A stretch of 52,382 nt of DNA from a bacterium (GCA_030649055.1 JAUSGH010000009.1:1-52382), one strand, 5' to 3'; shown: positions 30,138 through 37,120, counted from the first letter of the stretch. The notes: generated from the sequence alone by a model not told the origin. A program made the numbers and translations.

Positions 30138-30145
30138 ACAATAAC

Positions 30146-30180
30146 TTTAACAGAAGTAAGATGTAAGAAGTAGGAAGTAA
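30146..30180. repeat. AAGTAAGAAGTAGG-word repeat
   Basis: AGAAGTAAGATGTAAGAAG and TAGGAAGTAAAAAAGG directly upstream of the gpmI start. The same word occurs at 30900-30993 and 40865-40897. Confidence 0.6.
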
Positions 30181-30189
30181 AAAAGGAGC

Positions 30190-30310
30190 GCGCTGTCATT
30201 GCGAGGCGCAGCGGCGACGAAACAATCTCTCCGCCGGAAAGATGAAAGCGCTCCGCGCCAAATGTCTACTACCATGTCCGATCGGGCATGATAGTGGACA
30301 TAGCAAATTT
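30190..30310. repeat. REP-like and palindromic spacer
   Basis: Contains a GTCATTGCGAGGCGCAGC-type REP-like unit (from 30197) and an imperfect palindrome ATGTCTACTACCATGTCC / GGGCATGATAGTGGACAT centred at about 30283. No gene is seen. Confidence 0.5.
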
Positions 30311-30321
30311 GTAAAAATGCA

Positions 30322-30354
30322 AACGCCCGGTACCAGTATGCGGTACGGGGCGTT
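30322..30354. terminator. Hairpin
   Basis: AACGCCCGGTACC AGTATGC GGTACGGGGCGTT, one mismatch. It probably backs up the terminator at 30367-30399. Confidence 0.55.
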
Positions 30355-30366
30355 CGAGTGCTTTGA

Positions 30367-30399
30367 GATCCTTCAGCCGATGGTCATCGGCTGAAGGAT
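30367..30399 (-). terminator. Terminator of the 123-residue gene
   Basis: CATCCTTCAGCCGATG / CATCGGCTGAAGGATC with a short loop, 16 nt after the stop codon on the minus strand. Confidence 0.65.
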
Positions 30400-30414
30400 G
30401 ACGTCTGTTGGGTG

Positions 30415-30786
30415 TCACTTCTTTTCGTTGGGCTTCAGTTCGTCGGGGAGCGGATAGTGCTTCGCGTCGCCCTTCTTTGCGGCCTCCATGATGAGCGTGA
30501 AGCCCGCCTTTTCGGTGACCGTGGAAAGGGGGCGACCCAGCACCCAGATGCCGTCGTTCTCGCCGTGCCCCTTGATGATCGTGACGAAGTAGGTGTCACT
30601 GGTCGGCATCGCCTCGGCGGGAATGGTGAAGCCCGTCGTCTTCGAGGCGTTTGCCTCGACGACGTTCGTCGCCGTATTCTTGTCTTGCGTGATGTTCTTG
30701 TTGGCGACTCGGTTTAGCAACACCGCGCAAACGCCGACGGCCGTCATCGTGATGACGATCAACAACGCCGCGATTGTCTGTTTCAT
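30415..30786 (-). CDS. Unknown membrane-anchored protein, 123 residues
   Basis: An N-terminal membrane helix or signal anchor (about 4-26, TIAALLIVITMTAVGVCAVLL) precedes a Thr/Asn-rich linker and a small domain (TYFVTIIKGHGENDGIWVLGRPLSTVTEKAGFTLIMEAAKKGD). It ends in Pro/Lys/Glu-rich sequence. AGGAGAGGACCGAG before the ATG is a strong ribosome site. Its promoter is at 30865-30893 and it has its own terminator. I do not recognise the family. Confidence 0.65.
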   Translation of the reverse strand: MKQTIAALLIVITMTAVGVCAVLLNRVANKNITQDKNTATNVVEANASKTTGFTIPAEAMPTSDTYFVTIIKGHGENDGIWVLGRPLSTVTEKAGFTLIMEAAKKGDAKHYPLPDELKPNEKK

Positions 30787-30818
30787 CTCGGTCCTCTCCT
30801 AATGAGCCATTTCTCGAT

Positions 30819-30845
30819 GGTCATCCCGACACAAGTCGGGATGAA
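30819..30845. repeat. REP-like palindrome
   Basis: GGTCATCCCGACACAAGTCGGGATGA, within the leader of the 123-residue gene. Confidence 0.55.
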
Positions 30846-30864
30846 ACAATTGTTTACTGCAACT

Positions 30865-30893
30865 AGCATAGCACAGGGCGTCTGAAAATGCAA
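30865..30893 (-). promoter_or_regulatory. Promoter of the 123-residue gene
   Basis: On the minus strand TTGCAT (30893-30888), 17-nt spacer, TATGCT (30870-30865); leader of about 70 nt. Confidence 0.6.
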
Positions 30894-30899
30894 ACGCCT

Positions 30900-30993
30900 G
30901 GCTGAGACATAAGACGTAAGAAGTAGGAAGTAAGGCGACAGGTGGGCGTTCTCGTTGCTCTTACTTCTTATTTTCTATGTCTTACTTCTTCCC
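30900..30993. repeat. AAGTAAGAAGTAGG-word inverted repeat, overlapping a stop codon
   Basis: Left arm GACATAAGACGTAAGAAG then TAGGAAGTAA; right arm TTACTTCTTATTTTC then TATGTCTTACTTCTT. The right arm supplies the last codons and the TAG stop of the epimerase gene that ends at 30975. Confidence 0.7.
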
Positions 30994-31982
30994 AAGAACC
31001 ACTCCACCGTTCTCTTCAACCCTTCCTTAAACTTCACTTCCGGAACATAACCGAGCCATTCCTTTGCTTTGGAAACATCCGCGTGCGTGTCACGGACGTC
31101 GCCCAACCGCGGCGGGCGAGCTTCAAGCTGCAGTTTTTTGCCGGTATATTGCTCAATTAACTTGCGCGCTTCGTTTACGGTTGTGCGTTCGCCGTGGGCG
31201 ATATTGAACATTTCACCGTTTAACTTTTTCGGCGCCTGCATGGCAAGGATGTTCGCGCGGACGACGTTGTCTACGTAGCAAAAGTCGCGTGACTGCGTGC
31301 CGTCGCCTTCAATAAACGCCTTTTTATGCTTCGGAAAATAGAGCGATTCAAGCCACGCGGAAATCACCGTGGAGTAGGGCGAGTCACCGTATTGTCCGGG
31401 ACCGAAGACGTTAAAGTAGCGGAGCGACACGGTGTCTAACCCATAGAGTTCGGAAAACATTTTGCAAAACGATTCGCCGACATATTTTTGGAGCGCGTAG
31501 GGCGATTTGGGATCTGCCGGATTTTCCGATTCTTTGGTCGGGAGTTTTTTTGCTCCGCCATAGGCCGCGGATGAAGCCGAATATATAAAGCGTTTGATGC
31601 CGTTATTTTTTGCCGCTTCAAGCAAGGCAACGGTGCCCCCGATGTTCACGAGCGTCGTTTTCGCTGGCTGCTCAATGGAATATGACACGCGGGGGAGTGC
31701 CGCGAAATGAAATACGTATTCGGGTTTATGTTTTGTGAAAATCTTCGCTAACAGTTTTTCGTCTAAAATAGAGCCCTCATAAAAAACGAAAGTTTTTTTG
31801 CCCTGAGCGGAGTCGAAGGGCGTTAATACTTCGTGCCGTCCGGTTGAAAAATCGTCAATTCCGACGATGGCGACCTTCGGAAACTCGCGGTGAAATTGCG
31901 CCACAAAATTGCTGCCGATAAATCCGGCGCAGCCAGTGACTAAAATCGCTCGAGGTTGGATGTTGGAAGTTTGAGGTTTCAT
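30975..31982 (-). CDS. NAD-dependent nucleotide-sugar epimerase (UDP-GlcNAc/UDP-Glc 4-epimerase type)
   Basis: 335 residues of the extended SDR family. VTGCAGFIGSNFV (NAD-binding GxxGxxG), ASSAAYG with SPYALQKYVGE (Ser plus YxxxK catalytic pair), RYFNVFGPGQ and GDGTQSRDFCYVDNVVRANI are all present, close to WbpP/TviC-like UDP-GlcNAc 4-epimerases. It supplies sugars for envelope polysaccharides. Residues TPFDSAQGKKTF (about 51-62) are encoded by an in-frame REP-like unit (31796-31821), so an insertion has been tolerated in a surface loop. The last residues (RSKT) and the stop come from the AAGTAAGA word repeat. A TATGAT box just before the ATG suggests a leaderless mRNA. Confidence 0.9.
   Translation of the reverse strand: MKPQTSNIQPRAILVTGCAGFIGSNFVAQFHREFPKVAIVGIDDFSTGRHEVLTPFDSAQGKKTFVFYEGSILDEKLLAKIFTKHKPEYVFHFAALPRVSYSIEQPAKTTLVNIGGTVALLEAAKNNGIKRFIYSASSAAYGGAKKLPTKESENPADPKSPYALQKYVGESFCKMFSELYGLDTVSLRYFNVFGPGQYGDSPYSTVISAWLESLYFPKHKKAFIEGDGTQSRDFCYVDNVVRANILAMQAPKKLNGEMFNIAHGERTTVNEARKLIEQYTGKKLQLEARPPRLGDVRDTHADVSKAKEWLGYVPEVKFKEGLKRTVEWFLGRSKT
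31796..31821. repeat. REP-like unit inside the epimerase gene
   Basis: GCCCTGAGCGGAGTCGAAGG-GC, a variant of the palindromic unit found at 37350-37369, 42551-42572 and 45050-45070. It is read in frame as FDSAQG. Confidence 0.7.
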
Positions 31983-32023
31983 CTACGTTATCATACATAA
32001 CTCCGGGTGTTATAAAAAGTTGC

Positions 32024-32052
32024 AGCCCGCCCACACATCGTGTGAGCGGGCT
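32024..32052 (-). terminator. Terminator of the 69-residue gene
   Basis: AGCCCGCTCACAC GAT GTGTGGGCGGGCT on the minus strand, followed by GCAACTTTTTATAAC. Confidence 0.8.
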
Positions 32053-32061
32053 TGCGGGGCT

Positions 32062-32271
32062 CTAGTTCTCGGATGGCGGCCGCAGAGCCGCCTCCCGCGC
32101 CTGGATCTTGCGGACCCAGGCGCCGTGCTCCTTCTGGAGCTCGACGTCGCGGGTTGCCGCCTCCCGCGCCAACTGCGCCTTCAAGGCGCGGAGGCTGTAG
32201 CGGAAGATGAGACACGTGAGTACCAAACCCACGATCGCAGACGCGTCCAGGATGTTCATGGATTCGAACAC
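32062..32271 (-). CDS. Small single-pass protein with coiled tail, 69 residues
   Basis: It starts at GTG (32271), 5 nt after GGAGG; the next ATG (32259) is too far from the site. A membrane helix (about residues 9-27, ASAIVGLVLTCLIFRYSL) is followed by a charged helix (RALKAQLAREAATRDVELQKEHGAWVRKIQAREAAL). It has the same general plan as the proteins at 18875 and 21369. The promoter is at 32346-32374 and a terminator follows. Function unknown. The longer overlapping frame (31991-32416) has no support. Confidence 0.6.
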   Translation of the reverse strand: MFESMNILDASAIVGLVLTCLIFRYSLRALKAQLAREAATRDVELQKEHGAWVRKIQAREAALRPPSEN

Positions 32272-32345
32272 GGCATCCTCCAGTGAAAGAAACCCTTGGT
32301 TTTCCCTTCATTTGCAGGCTAACACCACCTGCATTTACTACATAC

Positions 32346-32374
32346 ATTGTACGCCTTAAATACGGTTTTGTCAA
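32346..32374 (-). promoter_or_regulatory. Promoter of the 69-residue gene
   Basis: On the minus strand TTGACA (32374-32369), 17-nt spacer, TACAAT (32351-32346); leader of about 70 nt. Confidence 0.75.
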
Positions 32375-32451
32375 TAGTATGAGATAATGCGATGCTTGGC
32401 GTGGTAAAACCAACAAAATCCATCGGCAATTCGGTGGTCAAGGAGAGTAAC

Positions 32452-32493
32452 GAGTGCTTCCTAACTTCACGATCGTGAAGTTAGGAAGCACTC
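32452..32493. repeat. 42-bp perfect palindrome
   Basis: GAGTGCTTCCTAACTTCACG followed by ATCGTGAAGTTAGGAAGC and ACTC: 21 bp on each side with no loop, centred on GATC. It lies between the promoter region at 32346-32374 and the tRNA-Pro element. No T-run is attached, so it is not a typical terminator. Confidence 0.75.
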
Positions 32494-32516
32494 TACATTC
32501 GTATAAAAAAACTTTT

Positions 32517-32646
32517 GTCGGGCCGCTGGGAATTTCACGTCGCGCTTGCGCGCTCCCTAAAACCCAGCGGTTTTAGTATTTCCGCCACGGAAAAACTTCC
32601 GTTTTCCCGGCCCCTTTCCCGTTCACTTCCGCATCCCTCCCTTCAG
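32517..32646 (-). mobile_element. tRNA-end element at tRNA-Pro
   Basis: On the minus strand after tRNA-Pro: GTGAACGGGAAAGGGGCCGG, then GGGAAAACGG and AAGTTTTTCCGTGGCGG, hairpin CTAAAACCGCTGGGTTTTAG, then GGAGCGCGCAAGCGCGACGTG. It ends in an exact 18-bp direct copy of the tRNA end, AATTCCCAGCGGCCCGAC (plus 32517-32534). There is no separate terminator hairpin between tRNA and element. Confidence 0.75.
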
Positions 32647-32717
32647 TCGGGCCGCTGGGAATTGAACCCAGTCAACATGCTCCCAAAGCATGCGTACTAC
32701 CGGTATACGACGGCCCG
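32647..32717 (-). tRNA. tRNA-Pro (TGG)
   Basis: 71 nt. Acceptor CGGGCCG / CGGCCCG, anticodon arm CATGC-TTTGGGA-GCATG (anticodon TGG), T-arm CTGGGTTCAATTCCCAG, discriminator A. No CCA is encoded. Confidence 0.93.
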
Positions 32718-32782
32718 CAATATTGCCATTCTACCCTAAAATTGCATAAAACGTCAAAAGTTGATAATGTATAAACAAAATC

Positions 32783-32854
32783 GCCCCCGTAGCTCAATGG
32801 ATAGAGCAGTGCTCTTCTAAGGCATTGATGTAGGTTCGATTCCTACCGGGGGCA
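32783..32854 (+). tRNA. tRNA-Arg (TCT)
   Basis: 72 nt. Acceptor GCCCCCG / CGGGGGC, anticodon loop CTTCTAA (TCT), T-arm GTAGGTTCGATTCCTAC, discriminator A. No CCA is encoded. The anticodon stem includes two G-U pairs. Confidence 0.92.
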
Positions 32855-32855
32855 C

Positions 32856-32894
32856 AGAATGACAAAGCCACGCAATGCGTGGCTTTGTCATTCT
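32856..32894 (+). terminator. Terminator of tRNA-Arg
   Basis: AGAATGACAAAGCCACGC AAT GCGTGGCTTTGTCATTCT, a perfect 18-bp stem. Confidence 0.85.
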
Positions 32895-33046
32895 GTCTGG
32901 TAGGAATCGAACCGCGGGCTCCCTGTTTACCCAAGAGCGTAGAGATTGGCTCGTAAACAGCAGTACTTTAGTGTCGCAAGCTCCGGTGAGGAGCTGAAGA
33001 TTTCAAACTTCAGCAGAAGTTTGAGGCGATTCCTACCGGGGGCACA
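32895..33046 (+). mobile_element. tRNA-end element at tRNA-Arg, divergent type
   Basis: After the terminator comes a perfect inverted T-arm copy GGTAGGAATCGAACC (32899-32913). The core is unlike those at Gly, Pro and His: hairpin TGTTTACCC...GGCTCGTAAACA, then GTCGCAAGCTCC, GGTGAGGAGCTGAAG and CAAACTTCAGCAGAAGTTTG. It ends in an exact 20-bp direct copy of the tRNA end, CGATTCCTACCGGGGGCACA (33027-33046). The architecture is the same, the cargo different. Confidence 0.65.
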
Positions 33047-33080
33047 AATCAGAATACCGCCTTACGCGGTATTTTGATTT
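33046..33080 (+). terminator. Second terminator-like hairpin after the copied tRNA-Arg end
   Basis: AAATCAGAATACCGC CTTAC GCGGTATTTTGATTT. It is followed by GTGCCAGGAATCGG, again a partial inverted copy of the tRNA end. The remaining bases to 33184 hold only the TATACT box near 33130. Confidence 0.75.
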
Positions 33081-33184
33081 GTGCCAGGAATCGGACGAAA
33101 AAATTCCTCGTAGCGCTATCGAATAGTGTATACTAATTTCATAGCGTCATAACGCGGTCGAATTAAAATAAAAAAAATTCTTTC

Positions 33185-33454
33185 ATGGAAAATATAGACC
33201 AATATAAAGCGTTGCTTTCCGAAGTGATCGCGAAGGAGGCGGTGATTCTGGGGCCCGACATCGCAATACTCAAGGCGCGCAATGTCGCGGAGCTTGCGAT
33301 CTCGGATAAGGGCGAAGTGACTGACATTACGGGGAATCCCGATGAGGCGGTGCAGAAGCTCATCGAGGAGTACGTGAATCTTTCCGGGCTCATTGTTAAA
33401 AACGTCACAAAGTCGATTTTTGAGAAGTATCAGATGATGCAGCCGAAAAAGTAA
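33185..33454 (+). CDS. Unknown cytoplasmic protein, 89 residues
   Basis: MENIDQYKALLSEVIAKEAVILGPDIAILKARNV... a small alpha/beta protein without signal peptide. It ends in helical sequence YVNLSGLIVKNVTKSIFEKYQ. A TATACT box lies about 50 nt upstream and no Shine-Dalgarno is present. It is the first of three close genes followed by a 4-TM protein (33481) and a histidine kinase (33909), which suggests a shared signalling unit. I do not recognise the family. Confidence 0.6.
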   Translation: MENIDQYKALLSEVIAKEAVILGPDIAILKARNVAELAISDKGEVTDITGNPDEAVQKLIEEYVNLSGLIVKNVTKSIFEKYQMMQPKK

Positions 33455-33480
33455 AACGCATCATCGTACGTAACATCAAT

Positions 33481-33891
33481 ATGAAAAAAGGATTATTGTT
33501 CGGAACGGTTGCCGCATTTGTCGCGCCACTTCTTGCGCTTGCGCAGGAAAGCGCGGGAATGACGACGCTCTATACGATTCAGCTGATTCCTGAGGGCGGA
33601 GTGATGGATATCTTCCACTTCCTGAATTTAGCACTTGGTCTCTTTGCGGCATTTTACGCAGTGAAACTCGCGGCGCTTTCGCAGGGCGGGGAGCTTGAGA
33701 AGACATGGAACGCGCTTGCGTTTGCTGCGGTATTGTTCGCGCTGACACACATCGCAAACGTTATGAGCGCGCTTGGCTTTGTCTCTATCGGTGGCATTAA
33801 CGAGGTGCTCGGATTGCTTCTCTCGGGAACGCTTCTGTATGTCTTTATGAGGACGCGGAGCGCGCTTTTGGGGAGAATTCTTGGAAAATAG
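33481..33891 (+). CDS. Four-helix membrane protein next to the histidine kinase
   Basis: 136 residues. Signal-like first helix (about 4-21), then three further helices (about 44-62, 78-100 and 107-125). AQESAGMTTLYTIQLIPEGGVMDIFHFLNLALGLFAAFYAVKLAAL contains charged His/Asp near membrane edges. It lies 26 nt after the previous gene and 17 nt before the kinase gene. It may be the sensor or partner for the kinase, which has only one N-terminal helix of its own. The family is not recognised. Confidence 0.6.
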   Translation: MKKGLLFGTVAAFVAPLLALAQESAGMTTLYTIQLIPEGGVMDIFHFLNLALGLFAAFYAVKLAALSQGGELEKTWNALAFAAVLFALTHIANVMSALGFVSIGGINEVLGLLLSGTLLYVFMRTRSALLGRILGK

Positions 33892-33908
33892 CTGGTAGAT
33901 CTTAGTTA

Positions 33909-35654
33909 ATGGAAGCAACGACCATCATCATTGCGGTGCTCGCGGTTGGGTTTGGGCTGTTCTCTTATTGGGAGAACCGCGCGTTTAAGCGCGTTCTTTC
34001 CCAAAGCGCCGAGGAAGCAAACCGCCGCATGTACGAGCTTGCGATGTTGAAAGAACTTGGTGAACGCACCGGCTACTCGTTAAATATTCAAAACATCGTT
34101 GACGTCATCACCGGGTCGCTGCATCAGTTTATTGAGTACAGCGCGGTGTCGTATATGCTGCTGGAGCCCGAGGCGGTGATGTTTAAGATACACCTGGAGC
34201 GGTCGGTGCCGCGCAAGTTTATTGACGATGTGCGCGACCGGATGCTCGGTTCGCTTTCGGCGTTGCTGGACCGGACATTCCAAAAGCAGCAGGTTGCCGA
34301 GGTTGTCTCCGGCTCCATACTCGTGGAGGATCCGGCGTTGTCCGTGCGGTCATTTTTCAACATTCCGATCATCATCGGCGAAAATCCGGTTGGCGTCATT
34401 ACGGTCGCGCATACCGAGCCAGGCCACTTTGCGGAGGAAGAGATGACCATTCTCTATAAAATCACGCAACAGGCTTCGCTCGCCGTGACGCGGCTGCAGG
34501 AAGTCGTGGAAACCGAACAACGGAAACTCTCCGCGATGGTGGAGAGTATCACCGAAGGGGTGGTGATGACCGGGCTGGACTATCGTATTGTCGCGGTGAA
34601 CCCCGCGGCAAAACGCATGGTGGGCATTGCCCCGGGGAAAAAAGACGTCACGCTCTTTGATTTTGTGGAGCATCTGGGCGGGAAATTTGATATGAAGGGG
34701 AAGCTGGAGGAAAGCGTGAAATTGGATAAGGTGCTGGAGGTGTCGGAGGCGCTTATCGGGGAAAAGTATTATCAGATTTTTGTAGCACCCGTCAAAAGCA
34801 GCGCCGGCGTCGCGCAAGGAGAAGTGTTGGGCGGCGTCGTTATTTTTCATGACATTACGCACGATAAAGAACTGGAGCGGCTGCGGGACGATTTCACGGC
34901 GATGATTGTGCACGAGCTTCGTTCGCCGCTCACGGGTATTAATAAGCTTGCCGAGGTGTTGCAGCTGCCCAATATCGCCGCCGACAAACAGAAGCGCGCG
35001 AAAGACATCGTGCTTATTTATGATGAATCGCGCCGCATGATCGCGCTCGTGAACGACTTACTGGACGTCGCGCGGCTGGAATCCGGGAAATTTGAGATGA
35101 CAAAGGTGCCGTCGGATACCTGCGGCGTCATCCGCGAGCGCGCGACGTTTTATACTGCAGCGGCCGAGGGCGCGGGTGTGACGCTCGCGGTTTCCTGTGA
35201 TGATCGTTTGCCGAAAACCGTTGCCTTTGACCCGTTGCGCATCGCGCAGACGCTCAATAATTTGATTTCTAACGCCATCAAGTTTTCGCCTGCCGGAGGC
35301 ACGGTACTGGTGGAGGCGTTGCGTCACGCGGAAGGCGAGTTGATAGAAGCGGAGGCGAAGGCGGCGGGCTTTGCCTGGCTGTGGGTAAAAAGCGAAGAGC
35401 GGCTGAAAAAAATCGGGGACGCGGTGGTGGTCGCCGTAACGGATGTCGGAGAGGGGATTCCGGCGGATGAGATTCCGCTGTTGTTTACAAAATTCAAGCA
35501 AGTTCAGCGTGGCATATTGGGGCAGGAGAAAAAAGGCGCGGGGTTGGGGCTCGCGATCGCGAAAGGACTTGTGGAGGCGCACGGGGGCATTATTGGCGTT
35601 TACTCGCGCGAAGGCGAAGGAAGCGTGTTCTATTTTACCATTCCATTGGCGTAG
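33909..35654 (+). CDS. Sensor histidine kinase (GAF-PAS-HisKA-HATPase)
   Basis: 581 residues. One N-terminal membrane helix (about 4-20), a GAF-like domain (about 45-200, FFNIPIIIGENPVGVITVAH) and a PAS domain (about 205-320, MVESITEGVVMTGLDYRIVAVNPAAKRMVG). HisKA follows with the phospho-acceptor His335 in MIVHELRSPLTGI. HATPase_c then has the N-box LNNLISNAIKFSP, G1 VTDVGEGIP, F-box LFTKFKQVQ and G2 GAGLGLAIAKGLVEAHGG. It should autophosphorylate and signal to a response regulator, none of which is in the window. Confidence 0.95.
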   Translation: MEATTIIIAVLAVGFGLFSYWENRAFKRVLSQSAEEANRRMYELAMLKELGERTGYSLNIQNIVDVITGSLHQFIEYSAVSYMLLEPEAVMFKIHLERSVPRKFIDDVRDRMLGSLSALLDRTFQKQQVAEVVSGSILVEDPALSVRSFFNIPIIIGENPVGVITVAHTEPGHFAEEEMTILYKITQQASLAVTRLQEVVETEQRKLSAMVESITEGVVMTGLDYRIVAVNPAAKRMVGIAPGKKDVTLFDFVEHLGGKFDMKGKLEESVKLDKVLEVSEALIGEKYYQIFVAPVKSSAGVAQGEVLGGVVIFHDITHDKELERLRDDFTAMIVHELRSPLTGINKLAEVLQLPNIAADKQKRAKDIVLIYDESRRMIALVNDLLDVARLESGKFEMTKVPSDTCGVIRERATFYTAAAEGAGVTLAVSCDDRLPKTVAFDPLRIAQTLNNLISNAIKFSPAGGTVLVEALRHAEGELIEAEAKAAGFAWLWVKSEERLKKIGDAVVVAVTDVGEGIPADEIPLLFTKFKQVQRGILGQEKKGAGLGLAIAKGLVEAHGGIIGVYSREGEGSVFYFTIPLA

Positions 35655-35655
35655 T

Positions 35656-35750
35656 ACGAGTATTTAGTATTGGGTATCCAGTATTCAGTATGGGAGGACA
35701 ACGACCCTCGAGCCCATACGAGATACTGAATACTCCATACGTAATACTTT
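35656..35750. repeat. Degenerate AGTATT-word inverted repeat
   Basis: GAGTATTTAGTATTGGGTATC and CAGTATTCAGTATGGG on the left; CCCATACGAGATACTG and AATACTCCATACGTAATAC on the right, around GGACAACGACCCTCGAG. It directly follows the kinase stop. Confidence 0.7.
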
Positions 35751-35764
35751 CGCGGGGGCATCTA

Positions 35765-35793
35765 TTGACAAAAGCCTAGCACTATGCTAGGAT
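35765..35793 (+). promoter_or_regulatory. Promoter of the two small genes at 35859 and 36075
   Basis: TTGACA (35765-35770), 17-nt spacer, TAGGAT (35788-35793); leader of about 59 nt. Confidence 0.65.
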
Positions 35794-35858
35794 GTTTTTG
35801 GTTCCGAAGGTGGGTAGCTCAACGGTTGGGCGAACCGCTTTCGTGTAAGGAGGAAGTC

Positions 35859-36059
35859 ATGAGAAAGCGCAGCGAGATCACGGAAGTCCGGATCGGACGG
35901 GTGCGCCCGGTGCGTACGAGGCGGGATCGGCAGCTGCTCGACCGGCCGCCATGTCAGGAGAAGCCCGAGGTCTCCTCGAGACCCGAGAGGACCTACACGA
36001 TCGACAAGGACTACGACGACCACAGGCAGATGATCTTCGCTTCGATGGGAGTTCAGTAG
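35859..36059 (+). CDS. Small basic protein, 66 residues, unknown
   Basis: Starts 5 nt after AAGGAGGAAG; upstream in-frame ATG at 35784 has no site. The sequence is rich in Arg/Glu/Pro (MRKRSEITEVRIGRVRPVRTRRDRQLLDRPPCQEKPEV) and then YTIDKDYDDHRQMIFASMGVQ. It looks mostly disordered with a helical end; nucleic-acid binding is possible but unproven. It lies 15 nt upstream of the acidic protein gene at 36075 and is probably co-transcribed with it. The opposite charges of the two products suggest a complex. Confidence 0.55.
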   Translation: MRKRSEITEVRIGRVRPVRTRRDRQLLDRPPCQEKPEVSSRPERTYTIDKDYDDHRQMIFASMGVQ

Positions 36060-36074
36060 AAGGAGAAGAACGAG

Positions 36075-36329
36075 ATGGGAACGAGCAATCTGACCCGGCG
36101 CGCGCCTCGTCGTGAGGCATGCGGCGTTAGGCGCGAGATCGCGGAGGGGATCGACAAAATTCGCGTCGCCCTCGAGGACGATAGCCGTTACCTGTACGAG
36201 GTGTGCGATTGCGAATTCGATGACTGGGGAGACGACTTCTTCGAGTTGCCGCGCGATGACCCGTATCCGAACCCTTTCGAAAACGATGGTGAGGAGTGCG
36301 GAGAGGAGGACGCGGACGAGGAGGACTAG
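36075..36329 (+). CDS. Small acidic protein, 84 residues, unknown
   Basis: AGAAGGAGAAGAACGAG precedes the ATG. It has a basic first 20 residues (TRRAPRREACGVRREI), a helix (GIDKIRVALEDDSRYLYEV) and a strongly acidic second half (DCEFDDWGDDFFELPRDD, ending EECGEEDADEED). Cys residues at about 16, 47 and 77. It might neutralise or chaperone the basic product upstream. It is followed by a terminator at 36337-36372. Not recognised. Confidence 0.55.
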   Translation: MGTSNLTRRAPRREACGVRREIAEGIDKIRVALEDDSRYLYEVCDCEFDDWGDDFFELPRDDPYPNPFENDGEECGEEDADEED

Positions 36330-36336
36330 TAGCGAC

Positions 36337-36372
36337 GAGCCCTGCGATGCGTGGAGACGCATTGCAGGGCTC
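36337..36372 (+). terminator. Hairpin terminator
   Basis: GAGCCCTGCGATGCGT GGAG ACGCATTGCAGGGCTC, then ATTCGTTTTT. One mismatch. Confidence 0.85.
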
Positions 36373-36427
36373 ATTCGTTTTTAGAGAACGATAGTACCCA
36401 TAAAAGCTCTTGAGGTATAATTACCTT

Positions 36428-37120
36428 ATGGCAAAGCATGGTTATGTAGGAAATTGTGACATTCGTTGGTCGGCAAATCTTGCATATGGAATAGGGCTCA
36501 TCGCCTCTGATGGAAATGTCCACAAGAACGGGAAAGGGATTCTATTTAAGTCCGCAGAAGAAGAGCTCATGTTGAAATTTCGGGACGCATTGGGCATCAC
36601 AAATAACATTGGGCGAAGTGCCCGCGGAGGGGAGAGCGAGAAGAAATATTACTACACGCAATTTAGCAGCGTTGCGTTCTGGCGATTTTTGAACAGTATC
36701 GGAATAACGCCGGCAAAATCAAAAACTATTAAATCTGTCGCCGTACCCAATCAATTTTTCCCGGATTTTTTGCGCGGCCTTTTTGATGGAGACGGCACAT
36801 TCTATTCTTCGTGGGATAAACGGTGGCCGCGAAGTTTTGTTTTTCAAGCATCGTTTGCGTCCGCGAGTTATCCTTTTGTTTGGTGGTTGAAAGAGATGCT
36901 TGCCGATAAGTATGGAATGAAGGGATTTATCCGGAAAGGAGCGGGAGTGTATAATTTGCGGTATGTGAAAGGCGACAGCAAGAAGTTATTCTCGGCCATG
37001 TACTATAAGCCGGGGCTATTGTTTTTGAGTCGCAAGTACGATAAAATGGTGAAAGCGTTTGAGTATGATAATCTTTTGAAATCAGACGCAAATATTGCAA
37101 TAGCCGCGGTAGCTCAGTAG
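36428..37120 (+). CDS. LAGLIDADG-type homing endonuclease
   Basis: 230 residues from MAKHGYVG (the ATG at 36410 is also possible). Two LAGLIDADG motifs are seen: YGIGLIASDGNV near the N-terminus and FLRGLFDGDGTF in the middle, each with its catalytic Asp, so it is a single-chain enzyme. Between and after are the beta-rich DNA-binding segments (KKYYYTQFSSVAFWRFL, FIRKGAGVYNLRYVKGDSKKL). It would cut a long specific site. It stands alone, not inside an intron or intein. Its last codons and stop lie within the first 18 bases of the tRNA-Phe gene. Confidence 0.85.
   Translation: MAKHGYVGNCDIRWSANLAYGIGLIASDGNVHKNGKGILFKSAEEELMLKFRDALGITNNIGRSARGGESEKKYYYTQFSSVAFWRFLNSIGITPAKSKTIKSVAVPNQFFPDFLRGLFDGDGTFYSSWDKRWPRSFVFQASFASASYPFVWWLKEMLADKYGMKGFIRKGAGVYNLRYVKGDSKKLFSAMYYKPGLLFLSRKYDKMVKAFEYDNLLKSDANIAIAAVAQ

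Noticed and set aside
31991-32416. Minus-strand frame of 141 codons
   Set aside because: It covers the promoter, leader and terminator of the 69-residue gene in another frame and has no initiation signal.
32895-33046. A decayed second tRNA-Arg gene
   Set aside because: Only the T-loop-to-3'-end segment is present; no D-arm, anticodon arm or 5' acceptor remains upstream, and the same pattern occurs at three other tRNA genes.
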